A DNA stretch of 64,000 nt from Pseudomonas piscis (GTDB lineage Bacteria; Pseudomonadota; Gammaproteobacteria; Pseudomonadales; Pseudomonadaceae). The stretch is taken from contig NZ_WHUV01000001.1 in the NCBI RefSeq assembly GCF_009380155.1, positions 1,736,001 to 1,800,000 of the forward strand, written 5' to 3'. This document shows positions 7,583 to 17,754 of this stretch, piece after piece (position 1 is the first letter of the stretch; the number at the start of each line of letters is the position of its first letter). The position numbers and the translations under genes are program-made. The notes beneath the pieces are model-generated. The model saw only the letters and a program-made list of their open reading frames with translations. It was not told where the DNA came from and did not search any database.

Positions 7583-10260
7583 TTGTTATCCGGCAGCGGG
7601 GCGAACAATGCCTCGATGTCCTCGCCCTGCAGTTTCCAGTCGCCAGCTTGGCGGCCATCCAGTACGCCTGCCGCCAAATCGGATTTTTCCTGCTGCAGGT
7701 GCTGGATTTTCTCTTCTACGGTACCCCGGGCGATCAGCTTGTAGACGAACACCGGTTTTTCCTGGCCGATGCGATAGGCCCGATCGGTAGCCTGGGTTTC
7801 GGTGGCCGGGTTCCACCAGGGGTCGTAGTGGATCACCGTGTCGGCCTCGGTCAGGTTCAGGCCGACCCCGCCGGCCTTGAGGCTGATGAGGAAGATCTGC
7901 AGCTTGCCGCTCTGGAAATCCCGCACTGGGGTGCGCCGGTCCCGGGTCTGGCCGGTGAGCAGGCCGTAGGTGATGTTGCGTCGCTTGAGCTCGATCTCGA
8001 TCAGGCCCAGCATCGAGGTGAACTGCGAGAACAGCAGGATGCGACGGCCCTCATCGAACAGTTCCTCGAGCATGGTCATCAGGCTGTCGAGTTTGCCGGA
8101 CGAACTGCCACGGGCTGGCGGCGAGTCATTGACCAGGCGCAGGTCGCAGCACACCTGGCGCAGCTTGAGCAGCGCCTCGAGGATGATGATCTGGCTGCGC
8201 GCCACGCCCTTGCGGGTGATCTCGTCGCGAACCTTCTTATCCATGGCCAGGCGCATGGTTTCGTAGACGTCGCGTTGCGCTTCGTTGAGCTCGACCCAGT
8301 GGATGATCTCGGTCTTGGGTGGCAGTTCGGTGGCTACTTGTTCCTTGGTGCGGCGCAAGAGGAACGGCTTGATCCGGCCGTTGAGGTGCTGCAAGCGCGC
8401 CTCGCTGGCTTGCTTCTCGATAGGCACCCGGTAGTCGCGATTGAAGCTCTTGGCGTCCCCCAGCCAGCCAGGCAGCAGGAAGTGGAACAGTGACCAGAGC
8501 TCGCCCAGGTGGTTCTCCAAAGGCGTGCCGGACAGGCACAGGCGCTGCCGGGCATTGAGCTGGCGGGTGGCCTGGGCGGCCTTGCTCGATGGGTTCTTGA
8601 TGTACTGGGCTTCATCCAGGATCAGCACGTGCAGCGGCTGCGCGGCCAATTGCTCGATGTCCTTGGGGAGCAGGGCGTAGGTGGTCAGCAACAGGTCGTA
8701 GTCGGCCAACTGCGGGAAATGCTTCTTGCGCCCGGCGCCGTACAGCGCCAGGACCTTGAGCTGCGGCGTGAAATGCGCGGCCTCGTCCAGCCAGTTGGGG
8801 ATCAGGCTGGTAGGCATCACCACCATGCACGGGCGGTCCAGGCGCCCGGCGTTTTTCTCGCTGAGGATGTGAGCCAGGGTCTGCAAGGTCTTGCCCAGGC
8901 CCATGTCGTCGGCCAGGATGCCGCCCACTTCCAGTTGGCGCAGCGACTGCATCCAGCTCAGGCCTTCGAGTTGATAGGGGCGCAGGGTCGCGTTGAGCCC
9001 CTCGGGGGCTGGCGCTGAATAGTCGCGGATGTCCCGCAAGCGCTGGGCGAAGCTGCGAATGTGCTCGCCACCCTCCCAAAGCAGCGGCAGTTCCTCCAGC
9101 GGGTTGAGGCGGATGGCGTCGGCGTTGCTCAGGCGCAGGGCCAGATCGCTGTTTTCCTGCAAGTAGAACTCGCCCAGGGTCGCCAGTACCGGTTTCAAGC
9201 GGCCATAGGGCAGCGCCACCTGCAGCGGGCCGTGCAGGGAGTTGGGGCGGTTGGGGATGTTCACCAGGATCAGCTCGTCGTCGCGGCGCTTGGCCAGGCG
9301 TTCCGGGTTGAGGATCTCGGTGTGCGAGCGCATCAGGTTGAGCAGGATCGGCAGCAGGCTCAGGCGTTCGCCATTGACGATGATCCCCAGTTCCAGGTCG
9401 AACCAGTCCCGCCCCGGGGCTTCATCGACGCTGGCGTACCAGTCGTCCACCGCCGTCAGGTCGAAGCCGAAGCCCTCGTCGATCTGCAGCTCCCACTGTT
9501 GTTCGCGCAGTTTGGGCAACTCGTTGAGGGTGAAGGTCAGCCAGGCGCTGTCGTTGACCATCTCGTACAGCTCACCGGCGCTTTCCGCAAGCGCCTTGCT
9601 TTGCCGGGTGGCGATCTTGAAGCCCAGGGCGCGCAACTGCTCGCGGCAGGCCTGCTCCAGCTCCGGCTGGCGCTTGATGCGCAGGGTCTGTTGTTCCTGG
9701 TGGATGATCAGGTCGGCGTGCTTCTGGCCGCTGGCATATTCGCCCAGGTAGTTGAAGGACAGTGCGGCGCGGTGCTGGATGTAGCGCTGCATCTTGCCGT
9801 TGCGCGGCTCGAAGGCACTGAACTCGATGCTCGCCAGCCATAGCCGGGGCACCGGTCGCACGTCGTCCAGCAGTTGCTGGGGTGGAGCCGGTGGGCGGCG
9901 GCTGTCGAGCACGGCGGAGAGTTTCTCCAGGAGCTCGGCGTCCTTGGCCGCCGCCGGGTAGGCCAGGGTTTCCTCCACTTGGAGGAGGACGGCGGCGATG
10001 TGCTTGCAGTTGCTGTGTACCGGGCACGTGCAGTGGCCGTCGATCAGCAGCAGGTTGCCCTTGCTCGACTCGCGCAGGGTGATGGTCTGGCGGTAGACAT
10101 TGCCGCCGGAGCCTTCGCAGCTGGCGGTGATAGCGCTGTCTCCGGCGCTGACGATACGCACGCGTTTTTCCAGGGCATAACGCCGGCCGCGCTCCAAGGC
10201 TTGTTCCTTGAAGCGGTTGACCCAGGACGGGGCCAGGGGTTTGGTCAGGGGCGGGGTCAT
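7570..10260 (-). CDS. SNF2-family DEAD/DEAH-type helicase with SWIM zinc finger
   Basis: An 896-residue protein. Near the N-terminus is a SWIM zinc motif (C77-x-C79-x5-C85-x-H87). A long central region without clear motifs follows, then the SNF2 ATPase: Walker A DDMGLGKT at about residue 456, Walker B DEAQ at about 551 (Q instead of the usual H), SGTPLENHLGELWS, and the second lobe with LLFSQFTSM, LKAGGVGLNL and DRAYRIGQ. Such proteins (RapA/HepA-like or SWIM-SNF2) are thought to act on nucleoprotein complexes; the substrate is unknown. It is convergent with nagZ and 11 bases upstream of csiV on the same strand. Confidence 0.88.
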   Translation of the reverse strand: MTPPLTKPLAPSWVNRFKEQALERGRRYALEKRVRIVSAGDSAITASCEGSGGNVYRQTITLRESSKGNLLLIDGHCTCPVHSNCKHIAAVLLQVEETLAYPAAAKDAELLEKLSAVLDSRRPPAPPQQLLDDVRPVPRLWLASIEFSAFEPRNGKMQRYIQHRAALSFNYLGEYASGQKHADLIIHQEQQTLRIKRQPELEQACREQLRALGFKIATRQSKALAESAGELYEMVNDSAWLTFTLNELPKLREQQWELQIDEGFGFDLTAVDDWYASVDEAPGRDWFDLELGIIVNGERLSLLPILLNLMRSHTEILNPERLAKRRDDELILVNIPNRPNSLHGPLQVALPYGRLKPVLATLGEFYLQENSDLALRLSNADAIRLNPLEELPLLWEGGEHIRSFAQRLRDIRDYSAPAPEGLNATLRPYQLEGLSWMQSLRQLEVGGILADDMGLGKTLQTLAHILSEKNAGRLDRPCMVVMPTSLIPNWLDEAAHFTPQLKVLALYGAGRKKHFPQLADYDLLLTTYALLPKDIEQLAAQPLHVLILDEAQYIKNPSSKAAQATRQLNARQRLCLSGTPLENHLGELWSLFHFLLPGWLGDAKSFNRDYRVPIEKQASEARLQHLNGRIKPFLLRRTKEQVATELPPKTEIIHWVELNEAQRDVYETMRLAMDKKVRDEITRKGVARSQIIILEALLKLRQVCCDLRLVNDSPPARGSSSGKLDSLMTMLEELFDEGRRILLFSQFTSMLGLIEIELKRRNITYGLLTGQTRDRRTPVRDFQSGKLQIFLISLKAGGVGLNLTEADTVIHYDPWWNPATETQATDRAYRIGQEKPVFVYKLIARGTVEEKIQHLQQEKSDLAAGVLDGRQAGDWKLQGEDIEALFAPLPDNKTGR

Positions 10261-10271
10261 AGGGACTTCGA

Positions 10272-10841
10272 TCAGTCCGGAATTTCAGTTGGGGCAGGGC
10301 GCGGTGCCGGTGCGGTCAGCGAGGTGATCTTGATCAGCAGCGCCAGGTGGCCGTTATCCAGGTAGTTGAGCTGGCCATTCTTGGTGTGGCTCTGCTGCTT
10401 CAGGCGCTCACTGCGGGTCACCAGGCCGTTGCTGTCGATCTGGTTGACCCAGAAGTCGGCATTCACGTCGGTGAAGCGCCCGAGGGTCAGGCCCAGGGTG
10501 CCCTCGATGGGGAACTGGCCGAACTGCTCGGGCCCGTCGCTGATGGCGACCTTGACCGGGGTTTCCCCCAGGTTTTGTTGCCAGGCTCGGTGCAGCAGCA
10601 CGCTGTAGTTGCCGCTGGCGCCGAGCTTCTCGACGATCCCGCCCAGGGCCGGGGTGCGCTGGCTGTCCGGCCCCAGGCGCTGGGCGCCGGCGGCCCAGTC
10701 CTCCGGCGCGGCGCGGCTGATGATCTGGGGTTCGGCATTCTGGCGGACCAGGATCATTTCCACCTGGTACAGGTCATCGGCCAGGGCCATCGGCGCGACG
10801 ACCAGGGCCAGGAGCAGGGGCAAGGAGCGGAACAGGCGCAT
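10272..10841 (-). CDS. csiV: CsiV-family periplasmic protein
   Basis: A 189-residue exported protein with a clear signal peptide (MRLFRSLPLLLALVVAPMALA, cleavage after ALA). The body contains LYQVEMILVRQ near the mature start and the LVTRSERLK region, consistent with the CsiV peptidoglycan-binding family described in Vibrio. The start at 10841 is preferred to the longer frame because it begins the signal peptide. It starts 10 bases after the mfd stop and both are on the minus strand, as in other pseudomonads, so they are likely one transcript. The precise role in Pseudomonas is not established. Confidence 0.72.
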   Translation of the reverse strand: MRLFRSLPLLLALVVAPMALADDLYQVEMILVRQNAEPQIISRAAPEDWAAGAQRLGPDSQRTPALGGIVEKLGASGNYSVLLHRAWQQNLGETPVKVAISDGPEQFGQFPIEGTLGLTLGRFTDVNADFWVNQIDSNGLVTRSERLKQQSHTKNGQLNYLDNGHLALLIKITSLTAPAPRPAPTEIPD

Positions 10842-10851
10842 GGGGCGTCCT

Positions 10852-13800
10852 TCAAGCTGTTTTCGGGGTGAGGCTCTCAAGCAGGGCCTCCAATGTATTA
10901 AAGCGCTCTTCCGGGCGTTCCATCGGCACCATGAACTTGAACAGGGTCGCGCCTTCGAACTTGTAGCGCTTGGGCTGGCCCTGGATCAGCTTGATCAGCG
11001 CCAACGGGTCCACCGGCGTGTCTGAGGCGAACTCGATGCGCCCGCCCTGGGGGCCACCGTCGATCTTCTTGATCCCCAGTTGCTCGGCCTGGAGCTTGAG
11101 CTGGGTCAGGCGGATCAGGTTCTTGGTCGGCTCGGGCAGCAGGCCGAAGCGGTCGATCATCTCCACCTGCATGTCCTTCAGGCCGTCTTCGTCGGTGGCC
11201 GAGGCGATGCGCTTGTAGAGAATCAGCCGGGCATGGACGTCCGGCAAGTAATCCTCGGGAATCAGCGCCGGCAAGCGCAGGTTGATTTCCGGGCCGCCGC
11301 CCAGGGGCTGGTCGAGGTTCGGCTGCTCGCCCTTGCGAATGGCCTTCACCGCCCGCTCCAGCATCTCCATGTACAGCGTGAAGCCGACGGCCTGGATCTG
11401 GCCGCTCTGGCCATCGCCCAGCAGCTCGCCGGCACCGCGGATTTCCAGGTCGTTGGTGGCCAGCACGAAACCGGCGCCCAGGTCCTGGGTGTTGGCGATG
11501 GCTTCCAGGCGCTTTTCTGCATCCGTGGTGATCTGCTGGCGTGGCGGGGTCAGCAGGTAGGCGTAGGCCTGGTGGTGGCTGCGACCGACGCGACCGCGCA
11601 ACTGGTGCAGCTGGGCCAGGCCGAACTTGTCGGCGCGCTCGATGATGATGGTGTTGGCGCTGGGTACGTCGATGCCGGTCTCGATGATGGTCGAGGCGAT
11701 CAGTACGTTGAAGCGCTTGTGATAGAAGTCGCTCATCACCTGTTCCAGCTCGCTCTCGCGCATCTGCCCGTGGCCGATGCCGATCCGCGCTTCGGGCACC
11801 AGTTCGGCGAGGTCGGCGGCGCATTTCTCGATGCTCTTCACATCGTTGTGCAGGTAGTACACCTGGCCGCCACGCAGCAGTTCACGCAGCAGGGCCTCCT
11901 TGACCGTGCTCTTGTTCTGCTCCATGACGAAGGTTCGCACCGACAGGCGCCGGGCCGGTGGCGTGGCGATGATCGACAGGTCGCGCATGCCCGAGACCGC
12001 CATGTTCAGCGTCCGCGGGATCGGGGTGGCGGTCAGGGTCAGGATGTCCACTTCGCTGCGCAGGGCCTTGAGCTGCTCCTTCTGGCGCACGCCGAAGCGG
12101 TGTTCCTCGTCGATGATCACCAGGCCCAGGTTCTTGATCTTCACATCGTCCTGCAAGAGCTTGTGAGTGCCGATGACGATGTCGATCTTGCCCTCGGCCA
12201 GGTCCGCCACGGCGGCGCTGACTTCCTTGGCCGACTTGAAGCGGCTCATGACCTCGACGGTCACCGGCCAGTCGGCGAAGCGATCTCGGAAGCTGTTGTA
12301 GTGCTGTTGGGCGAGCAGGGTGGTAGGGACCAGGATCGCCACCTGCTTGCCGCCATGCACGGCGATGAACGCGGCGCGCATGGCCACTTCGGTCTTGCCG
12401 AAGCCCACGTCGCCGCAGACCAGGCGGTCCATCGGCTTGGGCGAGAGCATGTCCTCGCGCACCGCTTCGATGGTGCTCTGCTGGTCCGGAGTCTCCTCGA
12501 AGGGGAAGCCGGCACTGAAGGTGGCGTAGTCGGCCTTGGGGTCGGCGAAGGCATAACCTTCGCGGGCCGCCCGGCGGGCATAGATATCCAGCAGCTCGGC
12601 GGCCACGTCGCGCACCTGTTCGGCGGCCTTGCGCTTGGCCTTTTGCCAAGCCTCGGAGCCCAGGCGGTGCAGGGGGGCGAGGGCATCGTCGCTGCCGGTG
12701 TAGCGGGCGATCAGGTGCAGGTTGGCCACCGGCACGTAGAGCTTGGCGCCCTCGGCGTACTCCAGGGTGAGGAATTCGGCGGCCTGGTTGTCGATCTCCA
12801 GGGTCGCCAGGCCCAGGTAGCGGCCCACGCCATGGTCGATGTGCACCACCGGCGCGCCTTCACGCAGCTCGGTGAGGTTCTTGATGACCGCGTCGTTGCT
12901 GGCGTCGGCGCGTTTCTCCCGGCGCCGGCGCTGCATCACGCGTTGGCCGAACAGCGGGCTTTCGGCGACCAGCGCCAAAGCCGGTTCGTCCAGGGCCAGG
13001 CCTTCATCCAGGGGGGCGATGGTGATCGCCAGGCGCTCCTTGCTGGCGACGAAGTCCGGCCAGTTGTCGACGGTCCTGGGGCGCAGCTTGAGGCGCTCCA
13101 GCAGCTCCAGCAACACCTCCCGGCGCCCGGCGGATTCGGCGGTGAAGAGTATCCGCCCGGGGAATTCGTCGAGGAACCTGGAAAGGGCCGCCAGCGGCTG
13201 GTTGGCCTTGGCCTCGATGGCAAGATCTGGCAGCTCGCGCGCCGGGAAGCGCTCGCGGCCCACGCCGGTCTCGATGTCTTGCTGGCTGGCTACCACTCGT
13301 GGCCAGTTCTTCAGCCGGGCGAAGCAGTCTTCCACCGGCAGGAACAGCTCGGCCGGCGGCAGCAAGGGCCGTGAGGGGTCGATCCGGCGCTCTTCGTAGC
13401 GATTGCGTACGTCGTTCCAGAAGTTTTCCGCGGCTTGCTCGATGCCCGGCAGGGAGAACACCTGGGTGTCCTGGGGCAGGTAGTCGAGCAGGGTCGAAGT
13501 TTCTTCGAAGAACAGCGGCAGGTAGTACTCGATGCCGGCGGGGGTGATCCCGCTGGTCAGGTCCTGGAAGATCGGGCAGCGGCGGAAGTCCACGTCGAAG
13601 CGTTCGCGAAAGCGTGCCTTGAAGCGGGTCACGGCTTCTTTCTGCAGGGGGAATTCCTTGGCCGGCAGCAGGCGCACCGAGTCGACCTTGTCGATGGAGC
13701 GCTGGTTTTCCGGGTCGAAGGTGCGCAGGGTCTCGATCTCGTCATCGAACAAGTCGATGCGGTAGGGCAGCTTGCTGCCCATGGGGAACAGGTCGATCAG

Positions 13801-14301
13801 CGCGCCACGCACGGTGAACTCACCGTGCTCGTAAACCGTGTCGACATAGCGATAGCCGCTGGCTTCCAGGCGGGTGCGCATCAGCTCCACGTCGAGCTTC
13901 TGGCCCACGTCCAGCACCAGGCTGCTGCCCAGCAGGAACTGGGTTGGCGCCAGGCGGTGCAGGGCGGTGGTGATCGGCACCACCAGCACGCCGTGCTCCA
14001 GTTCCGGCAGCCGATAGAGGCTGGCGATGCGCTGGGAAATGATGTCCTGGTGCGGCGAGAACAGGTCGTAGGGCAAGGTTTCCCAGTCAGGGAAATGCAG
14101 GACCGGCAGATCCGGGGCGAAGAAGCTCAGCTCCTGTTCCAGCCGGTCAGCGCTTTGGCTGTCGGCGGTCAGCAGGAGGGTGAAGCGCTTGGCGGCGCTG
14201 GCGGCTTCGGCGATGGCCAGGCTCAGGGCGGCACCGGGCAGATTGCCCCAGTGCTGTTTCCCGGTGGCGGCGGGGAGTAGCGGTAGACGCAGGACAGGCA
14301 C
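10852..14301 (-). CDS. mfd: Transcription-repair coupling factor Mfd
   Basis: A full-length 1149-residue Mfd. It displaces RNA polymerase stalled at DNA lesions and recruits UvrA. Domains in order are the N-terminal UvrB-like module (LHFPDWETLPYDLFSPHQD), the RNA-polymerase interaction region with HIDHGVGRYLGL, and the RecG-like translocase with Walker A GDVGFGKTE (about residue 632), DEEH (about 731) and the TRG-type region with HQLRGRVGRS. The start is GTG at 14301. csiV follows immediately. The opposite strand contains very long open frames, which are GC-rich shadows of this gene. Confidence 0.97.
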   Translation of the reverse strand: MPVLRLPLLPAATGKQHWGNLPGAALSLAIAEAASAAKRFTLLLTADSQSADRLEQELSFFAPDLPVLHFPDWETLPYDLFSPHQDIISQRIASLYRLPELEHGVLVVPITTALHRLAPTQFLLGSSLVLDVGQKLDVELMRTRLEASGYRYVDTVYEHGEFTVRGALIDLFPMGSKLPYRIDLFDDEIETLRTFDPENQRSIDKVDSVRLLPAKEFPLQKEAVTRFKARFRERFDVDFRRCPIFQDLTSGITPAGIEYYLPLFFEETSTLLDYLPQDTQVFSLPGIEQAAENFWNDVRNRYEERRIDPSRPLLPPAELFLPVEDCFARLKNWPRVVASQQDIETGVGRERFPARELPDLAIEAKANQPLAALSRFLDEFPGRILFTAESAGRREVLLELLERLKLRPRTVDNWPDFVASKERLAITIAPLDEGLALDEPALALVAESPLFGQRVMQRRRREKRADASNDAVIKNLTELREGAPVVHIDHGVGRYLGLATLEIDNQAAEFLTLEYAEGAKLYVPVANLHLIARYTGSDDALAPLHRLGSEAWQKAKRKAAEQVRDVAAELLDIYARRAAREGYAFADPKADYATFSAGFPFEETPDQQSTIEAVREDMLSPKPMDRLVCGDVGFGKTEVAMRAAFIAVHGGKQVAILVPTTLLAQQHYNSFRDRFADWPVTVEVMSRFKSAKEVSAAVADLAEGKIDIVIGTHKLLQDDVKIKNLGLVIIDEEHRFGVRQKEQLKALRSEVDILTLTATPIPRTLNMAVSGMRDLSIIATPPARRLSVRTFVMEQNKSTVKEALLRELLRGGQVYYLHNDVKSIEKCAADLAELVPEARIGIGHGQMRESELEQVMSDFYHKRFNVLIASTIIETGIDVPSANTIIIERADKFGLAQLHQLRGRVGRSHHQAYAYLLTPPRQQITTDAEKRLEAIANTQDLGAGFVLATNDLEIRGAGELLGDGQSGQIQAVGFTLYMEMLERAVKAIRKGEQPNLDQPLGGGPEINLRLPALIPEDYLPDVHARLILYKRIASATDEDGLKDMQVEMIDRFGLLPEPTKNLIRLTQLKLQAEQLGIKKIDGGPQGGRIEFASDTPVDPLALIKLIQGQPKRYKFEGATLFKFMVPMERPEERFNTLEALLESLTPKTA

Positions 14302-14669
14302 GGACGGTCAAGCTCCAGGCGTTGCGACAAAGTCGGTAATTGTAACGGGCCGGGGTCGCCACTGTCAGTGGCTGATGTGTCGATTGGGCCAGTTAGGGAA
14401 AATGTAGTGGCAATGACAAAATAATCGGCTTTTGACGGCAAAATGTAGTGCCGATTTCGGGCGGTGTTACGGAGGGTTACGGACAGAAGGCCTGGCGCGG
14501 GTAAAAGCTGGCGTCGCTGGAAGCCGCGTGTTTACTGGGCTGCAGCGCGGTGTCAATTTTTTTGCAAGGGCTTTTGTTACGTTCCGCACGACAGGCGCGC
14601 ATTGCTAGAGGAGGCTCTGGGCGGCATAATGTAGCCCCTTTTTTCTGCCCCTACATGTGGAAGGTTCCC
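14302..14669. other. Intergenic control region between divergent mfd and gap
   Basis: 368 bases without a gene. It contains a repeated AAAATGTAGTG (about 14400-14409 and 14440-14450) and a third ATGTAG near 14630. The first repeat is part of a HexR-like site listed separately. An AT-rich stretch with TCAATTTTTTT lies near 14553. No RNA gene is recognised. Confidence 0.6.
14403..14418 (+). promoter_or_regulatory. Candidate HexR operator upstream of gap
   Basis: TGTAGT-N4-ATGACA is one base from the inverted-repeat consensus TGTART-N4-AYTACA reported for HexR, the regulator of sugar catabolism. A second TGTAGT half-site lies at 14444-14449. Assignment is by eye only. Confidence 0.4.
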
Positions 14670-16118
14670 GTGACTCAGAAGCCCGACCAGTGTCTTGGTG
14701 AATGGATCGACCGTGAAGCACTCGCAGAAGCGATGATTCCGCTTATCGGTCAGCTCTACCGCAACAACAATGTGGTGAGCTCGATCTATGGCCGCAGCCT
14801 GATCAACCAGTCTGTCATCGCGATTCTCAAAGCTCACCGCTTTGCTCGCCATCGTCAGTCCGACGACAGCGAATTGTCCGTCCACGAAACGTTCCCTCTC
14901 CTGAAGGCCATGAGCGAGCTCAAGCTCGGCGCAGCCTCGGTTGATCTGGGCAAGTTGGCTGTCAAATTCAAAACCCAGGGCAATGGCCGCACCGCCGAAC
15001 AGTTCGTTCGCGAAGAGCTGGCCGATGTCGTGGGCCAACAAAACGCCTCGGCGCGCAAGGGCACTGACGTAGTGCTGTACGGCTTTGGCCGTATCGGTCG
15101 CCTGCTGGCACGCATCCTGATCGAAAAAACCGGTGGTGGCGACGGCCTGCGCCTGCGCGCCATCGTGGTGCGCAAGGGCGCCGAGAACGACCTGACCAAG
15201 CGCGCCAGCCTGCTGCGTCGCGACTCGGTGCATGGTTCGTTCAACGGCACCATCACCATCGATGAAGCAAACAACACCATCACCGCCAACGGCAACCTGA
15301 TCCAGGTGATCTACGCCAAGAGCCCGAGCGAAGTCGACTACACCCAGTACGGCATCCACGATGCGCTGATCGTCGACAACACCGGTGTATGGCGCGATGC
15401 CGACGGCCTGGGCCAGCACCTGGCCTGCCCGGGCGCTGCCCGCGTGGTCCTGACCGCACCTGGCAAGGGCGCGCTGAAGAACATCGTGCACGGCATCAAC
15501 CACGGTGAAATCACCCCTGACGACAAGATCGTTTCGGCTGCTTCTTGCACCACCAACGCCATCGTGCCGGTGCTCAAGGCCGTGAACGACCAGTACGGCA
15601 TCGTCAATGGCCACGTCGAAACCGTTCACTCGTTCACCAACGACCAGAACCTGATCGACAACTTCCACAAGGGCAGCCGTCGTGGCCGCGCCGCGCCATT
15701 GAACATGGTGATCACCGAGACCGGTGCCGCCACCGCTGCCGCCAAGGCGCTGCCTGTGCTCAAGGGCAAGCTGACCGGCAACGCGATCCGTGTGCCGACG
15801 CCGAACGTGTCGATGGCCATCCTCAACCTGAACCTGGAAAAGGCCACCACCCGCGACGAGATCAACGAGTACCTGCGCCAGACCGCCATGCACTCGGATC
15901 TGCACAAGCAGATCGACTTCGTCAATTCCCAGGAAGTGGTGTCCACCGACTTCGTCGGTTCGCGCCACGCCGGTGTGGTCGATGCTGAAGCCACCATCTG
16001 CAACGATAACCGCGTTGTCCTGTACGTCTGGTACGACAACGAATTCGGTTACAGCTGCCAGGTAGTGCGCGTGATGGAAGACATGGCTGGGGTCAACCCG
16101 CCAGCGTTCCCACGCTAA
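14670..16118 (+). CDS. gap: Glyceraldehyde-3-phosphate dehydrogenase, long GapB-like form
   Basis: A 482-residue enzyme, longer than the usual 330-residue GAPDH because of an N-terminal extension of about 120 residues (QCLGEWIDREALAEAMIPL ...). The GAPDH core has the NAD site GFGRIGR, the active-site SAASCTTNAI (Cys about residue 292) and WYDNEFGYS near the end. The GTG at 14670 is chosen because GGAAGG stands 5 bases upstream; an in-frame ATG at 14655 precedes that site. In P. aeruginosa the equivalent gene lies beside mfd. Such long forms are thought to act mainly in gluconeogenesis. A strong terminator follows. Confidence 0.93.
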   Translation: MTQKPDQCLGEWIDREALAEAMIPLIGQLYRNNNVVSSIYGRSLINQSVIAILKAHRFARHRQSDDSELSVHETFPLLKAMSELKLGAASVDLGKLAVKFKTQGNGRTAEQFVREELADVVGQQNASARKGTDVVLYGFGRIGRLLARILIEKTGGGDGLRLRAIVVRKGAENDLTKRASLLRRDSVHGSFNGTITIDEANNTITANGNLIQVIYAKSPSEVDYTQYGIHDALIVDNTGVWRDADGLGQHLACPGAARVVLTAPGKGALKNIVHGINHGEITPDDKIVSAASCTTNAIVPVLKAVNDQYGIVNGHVETVHSFTNDQNLIDNFHKGSRRGRAAPLNMVITETGAATAAAKALPVLKGKLTGNAIRVPTPNVSMAILNLNLEKATTRDEINEYLRQTAMHSDLHKQIDFVNSQEVVSTDFVGSRHAGVVDAEATICNDNRVVLYVWYDNEFGYSCQVVRVMEDMAGVNPPAFPR

Positions 16119-16133
16119 GCGTCTATCGATGTG

Positions 16134-16162
16134 AAAACGCCCCGACTTGTCGGGGCGTTTTT
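16134..16162 (+). terminator. Rho-independent terminator after gap
   Basis: Stem AAAACGCCCCGA / TCGGGGCGTTTT with a short loop and a T run, 15 bases after the gap stop. It also faces the convergent MFS gene. Confidence 0.88.
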
Positions 16163-16188
16163 GTTTGTGGCGATTGCCCGCGATGGGT

Positions 16189-17490
16189 TTACTGAGCGCC
16201 GCCAGTCACGGTCGCCTGCGCGGTCCGCAGGGCATGGCGGTTGCCGTGGAACAGCACCAGGGTGGCGATCAGCCCCAGCACGGCGGCGCCGCTGAGCCAG
16301 ATCCCGGGAGCGGCCTTGTTGTCCAGCACGTGGATCAGGTAGGTGCAGGCTGCCGGAGTGAAGCCGCCAAAGGTCGCGGTGGCCAGGCTATAGGCCAGGG
16401 AGAAACCGGTGGTGCGGACTTCGGCGGGCATGATTTCGGTCAAGGCCACCACCATGGCACCGTTGTACGAGCCGTAGAGGAAGGACAGCCATAGCTCGAC
16501 GATCAACAGGTGGCTGAAGCTGGGGTTGGCCACCAGCCAGGACAACGCCGGATAAGCGGTGAGAATCGCCAGGATGGTGGCACCCAGCAGCAGTGGCTTG
16601 CGCCCGATCTTGTCCGACAGCGAACCCATGACCGGCAACCAGAAGAAGTTGGACGCGCCGATGCACACGGTCACCAGCAGCGAGTCCAAGTCGGACAGGT
16701 GCAATTCGGCTTTGCCGAAGGTCGGGGTGTAGGCGGTGATCAGGTAGAAGGACACGGTGGTCATCACCACCAGGGCCATGCCGGCGATGACGATGCCGAA
16801 GTTCTGGCCGATGGAGCGCACGATTTCCTGCAGGGTCGGACGATGCTTGCGTGCCTGGAATTCCGGGGTTTCCTCCAGGGAACGACGAATCATGAAGATG
16901 GCCGGCACGATCATGCAGCCCACCAGGAACGGTACGCGCCAGCCCCAGTCGCCCATCTGTTCCGGGCTCAGCCAGTGGTTCAGGCCTACGCCCAGCAAGC
17001 CGGCGAACACCACCGCGGCCTGTTGGCTCGCCGATTGCCAGCTGACGAAGAAGCCCTTGCGGCCGGGAGTGGAGATCTCGGCCAGGTATACCGACACGCC
17101 ACCCAGCTCCACTCCGGCGGAGAAGCCTTGCAGCAGGCGGCCGAGCAGGACCAGCAGCGGTGCGGCCACCCCGAGGGTGGCGTAGCCGGGGACGCAGGCG
17201 ATCAATACGGTGCCGGCGGCCATCAGCGCCAGGGTGATGATCAGGCCTTGGCGGCGGCCATGACGGTCGATGTAGGCGCCAAGGAAGATCGCCCCCAGGG
17301 GGCGCATCAGGAAGCCTGCACCGAAGGTCGCCAGGGACAGCATCAGCGACGCGAAGGCGCTGTCGGCGGGGAAGAAGGTCTTGGCGATCGCCGTGGCGTA
17401 GAAGCCATAGACCATGAAGTCGAACATCTCGAGAAAGTTGCCGCTGACAACGCGAAAGATCGCCTTGCCTTTGCCCGTGGTCGTGGACAT
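16189..17490 (-). CDS. MFS transporter, citrate/tricarballylate:proton symporter type
   Basis: A 433-residue protein with twelve predicted membrane helices and features of the metabolite:H+ symporter subfamily of [18 protein letters not shown] in helix 1, the loop motif [28 protein letters not shown], and a second half with [13 protein letters not shown]. The sequence most resembles citrate carriers (CitA/TcuC) from memory; the true substrate is unproven. The ATG at 17490 is used; a GTG at 17499 is possible. In P. aeruginosa this stretch holds the amino-acid permease and nqr genes, so the carrier is lineage-specific here. Confidence 0.78.
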   Translation of the reverse strand: MSTTTGKGKAIFRVVSGNFLEMFDFMVYGFYATAIAKTFFPADSAFASLMLSLATFGAGFLMRPLGAIFLGAYIDRHGRRQGLIITLALMAAGTVLIACVPGYATLGVAAPLLVLLGRLLQGFSAGVELGGVSVYLAEISTPGRKGFFVSWQSASQQAAVVFAGLLGVGLNHWLSPEQMGDWGWRVPFLVGCMIVPAIFMIRRSLEETPEFQARKHRPTLQEIVRSIGQNFGIVIAGMALVVMTTVSFYLITAYTPTFGKAELHLSDLDSLLVTVCIGASNFFWLPVMGSLSDKIGRKPLLLGATILAILTAYPALSWLVANPSFSHLLIVELWLSFLYGSYNGAMVVALTEIMPAEVRTTGFSLAYSLATATFGGFTPAACTYLIHVLDNKAAPGIWLSGAAVLGLIATLVLFHGNRHALRTAQATVTGGAQ

Positions 17491-17754
17491 GTTTTGCACT
17501 CACTTTGGCTGTCTTGTTAGCAATCCCTGGTCATTGGTCGTCCTCACTGCAAAGGTGGGGGCGCGAGGCTGCACACTGAACAGTTTTGTAACAATATGTG
17601 TGTGGGCGGCGCCAGGCAACTAAAACTCTCGGTCATGGCCCGAGCCTCTGGTTCGTGGCTTTGCTCTCGGCCTGGGCGCGCCGGGAACCTGGCGTCTGTC
17701 GCATAATGGCCCGTTGTTTGGCGGGCAGGCCCGGTAGGGCGCGGATCGGAAGAG

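Noticed and set aside
11080..13374. 764-codon open frame on the plus strand
   Set aside because: It is antisense to mfd. GC-rich Pseudomonas genes often leave the opposite strand open; the translation is Gln/His/Gly/Val-rich with no domain, and mfd is certain.
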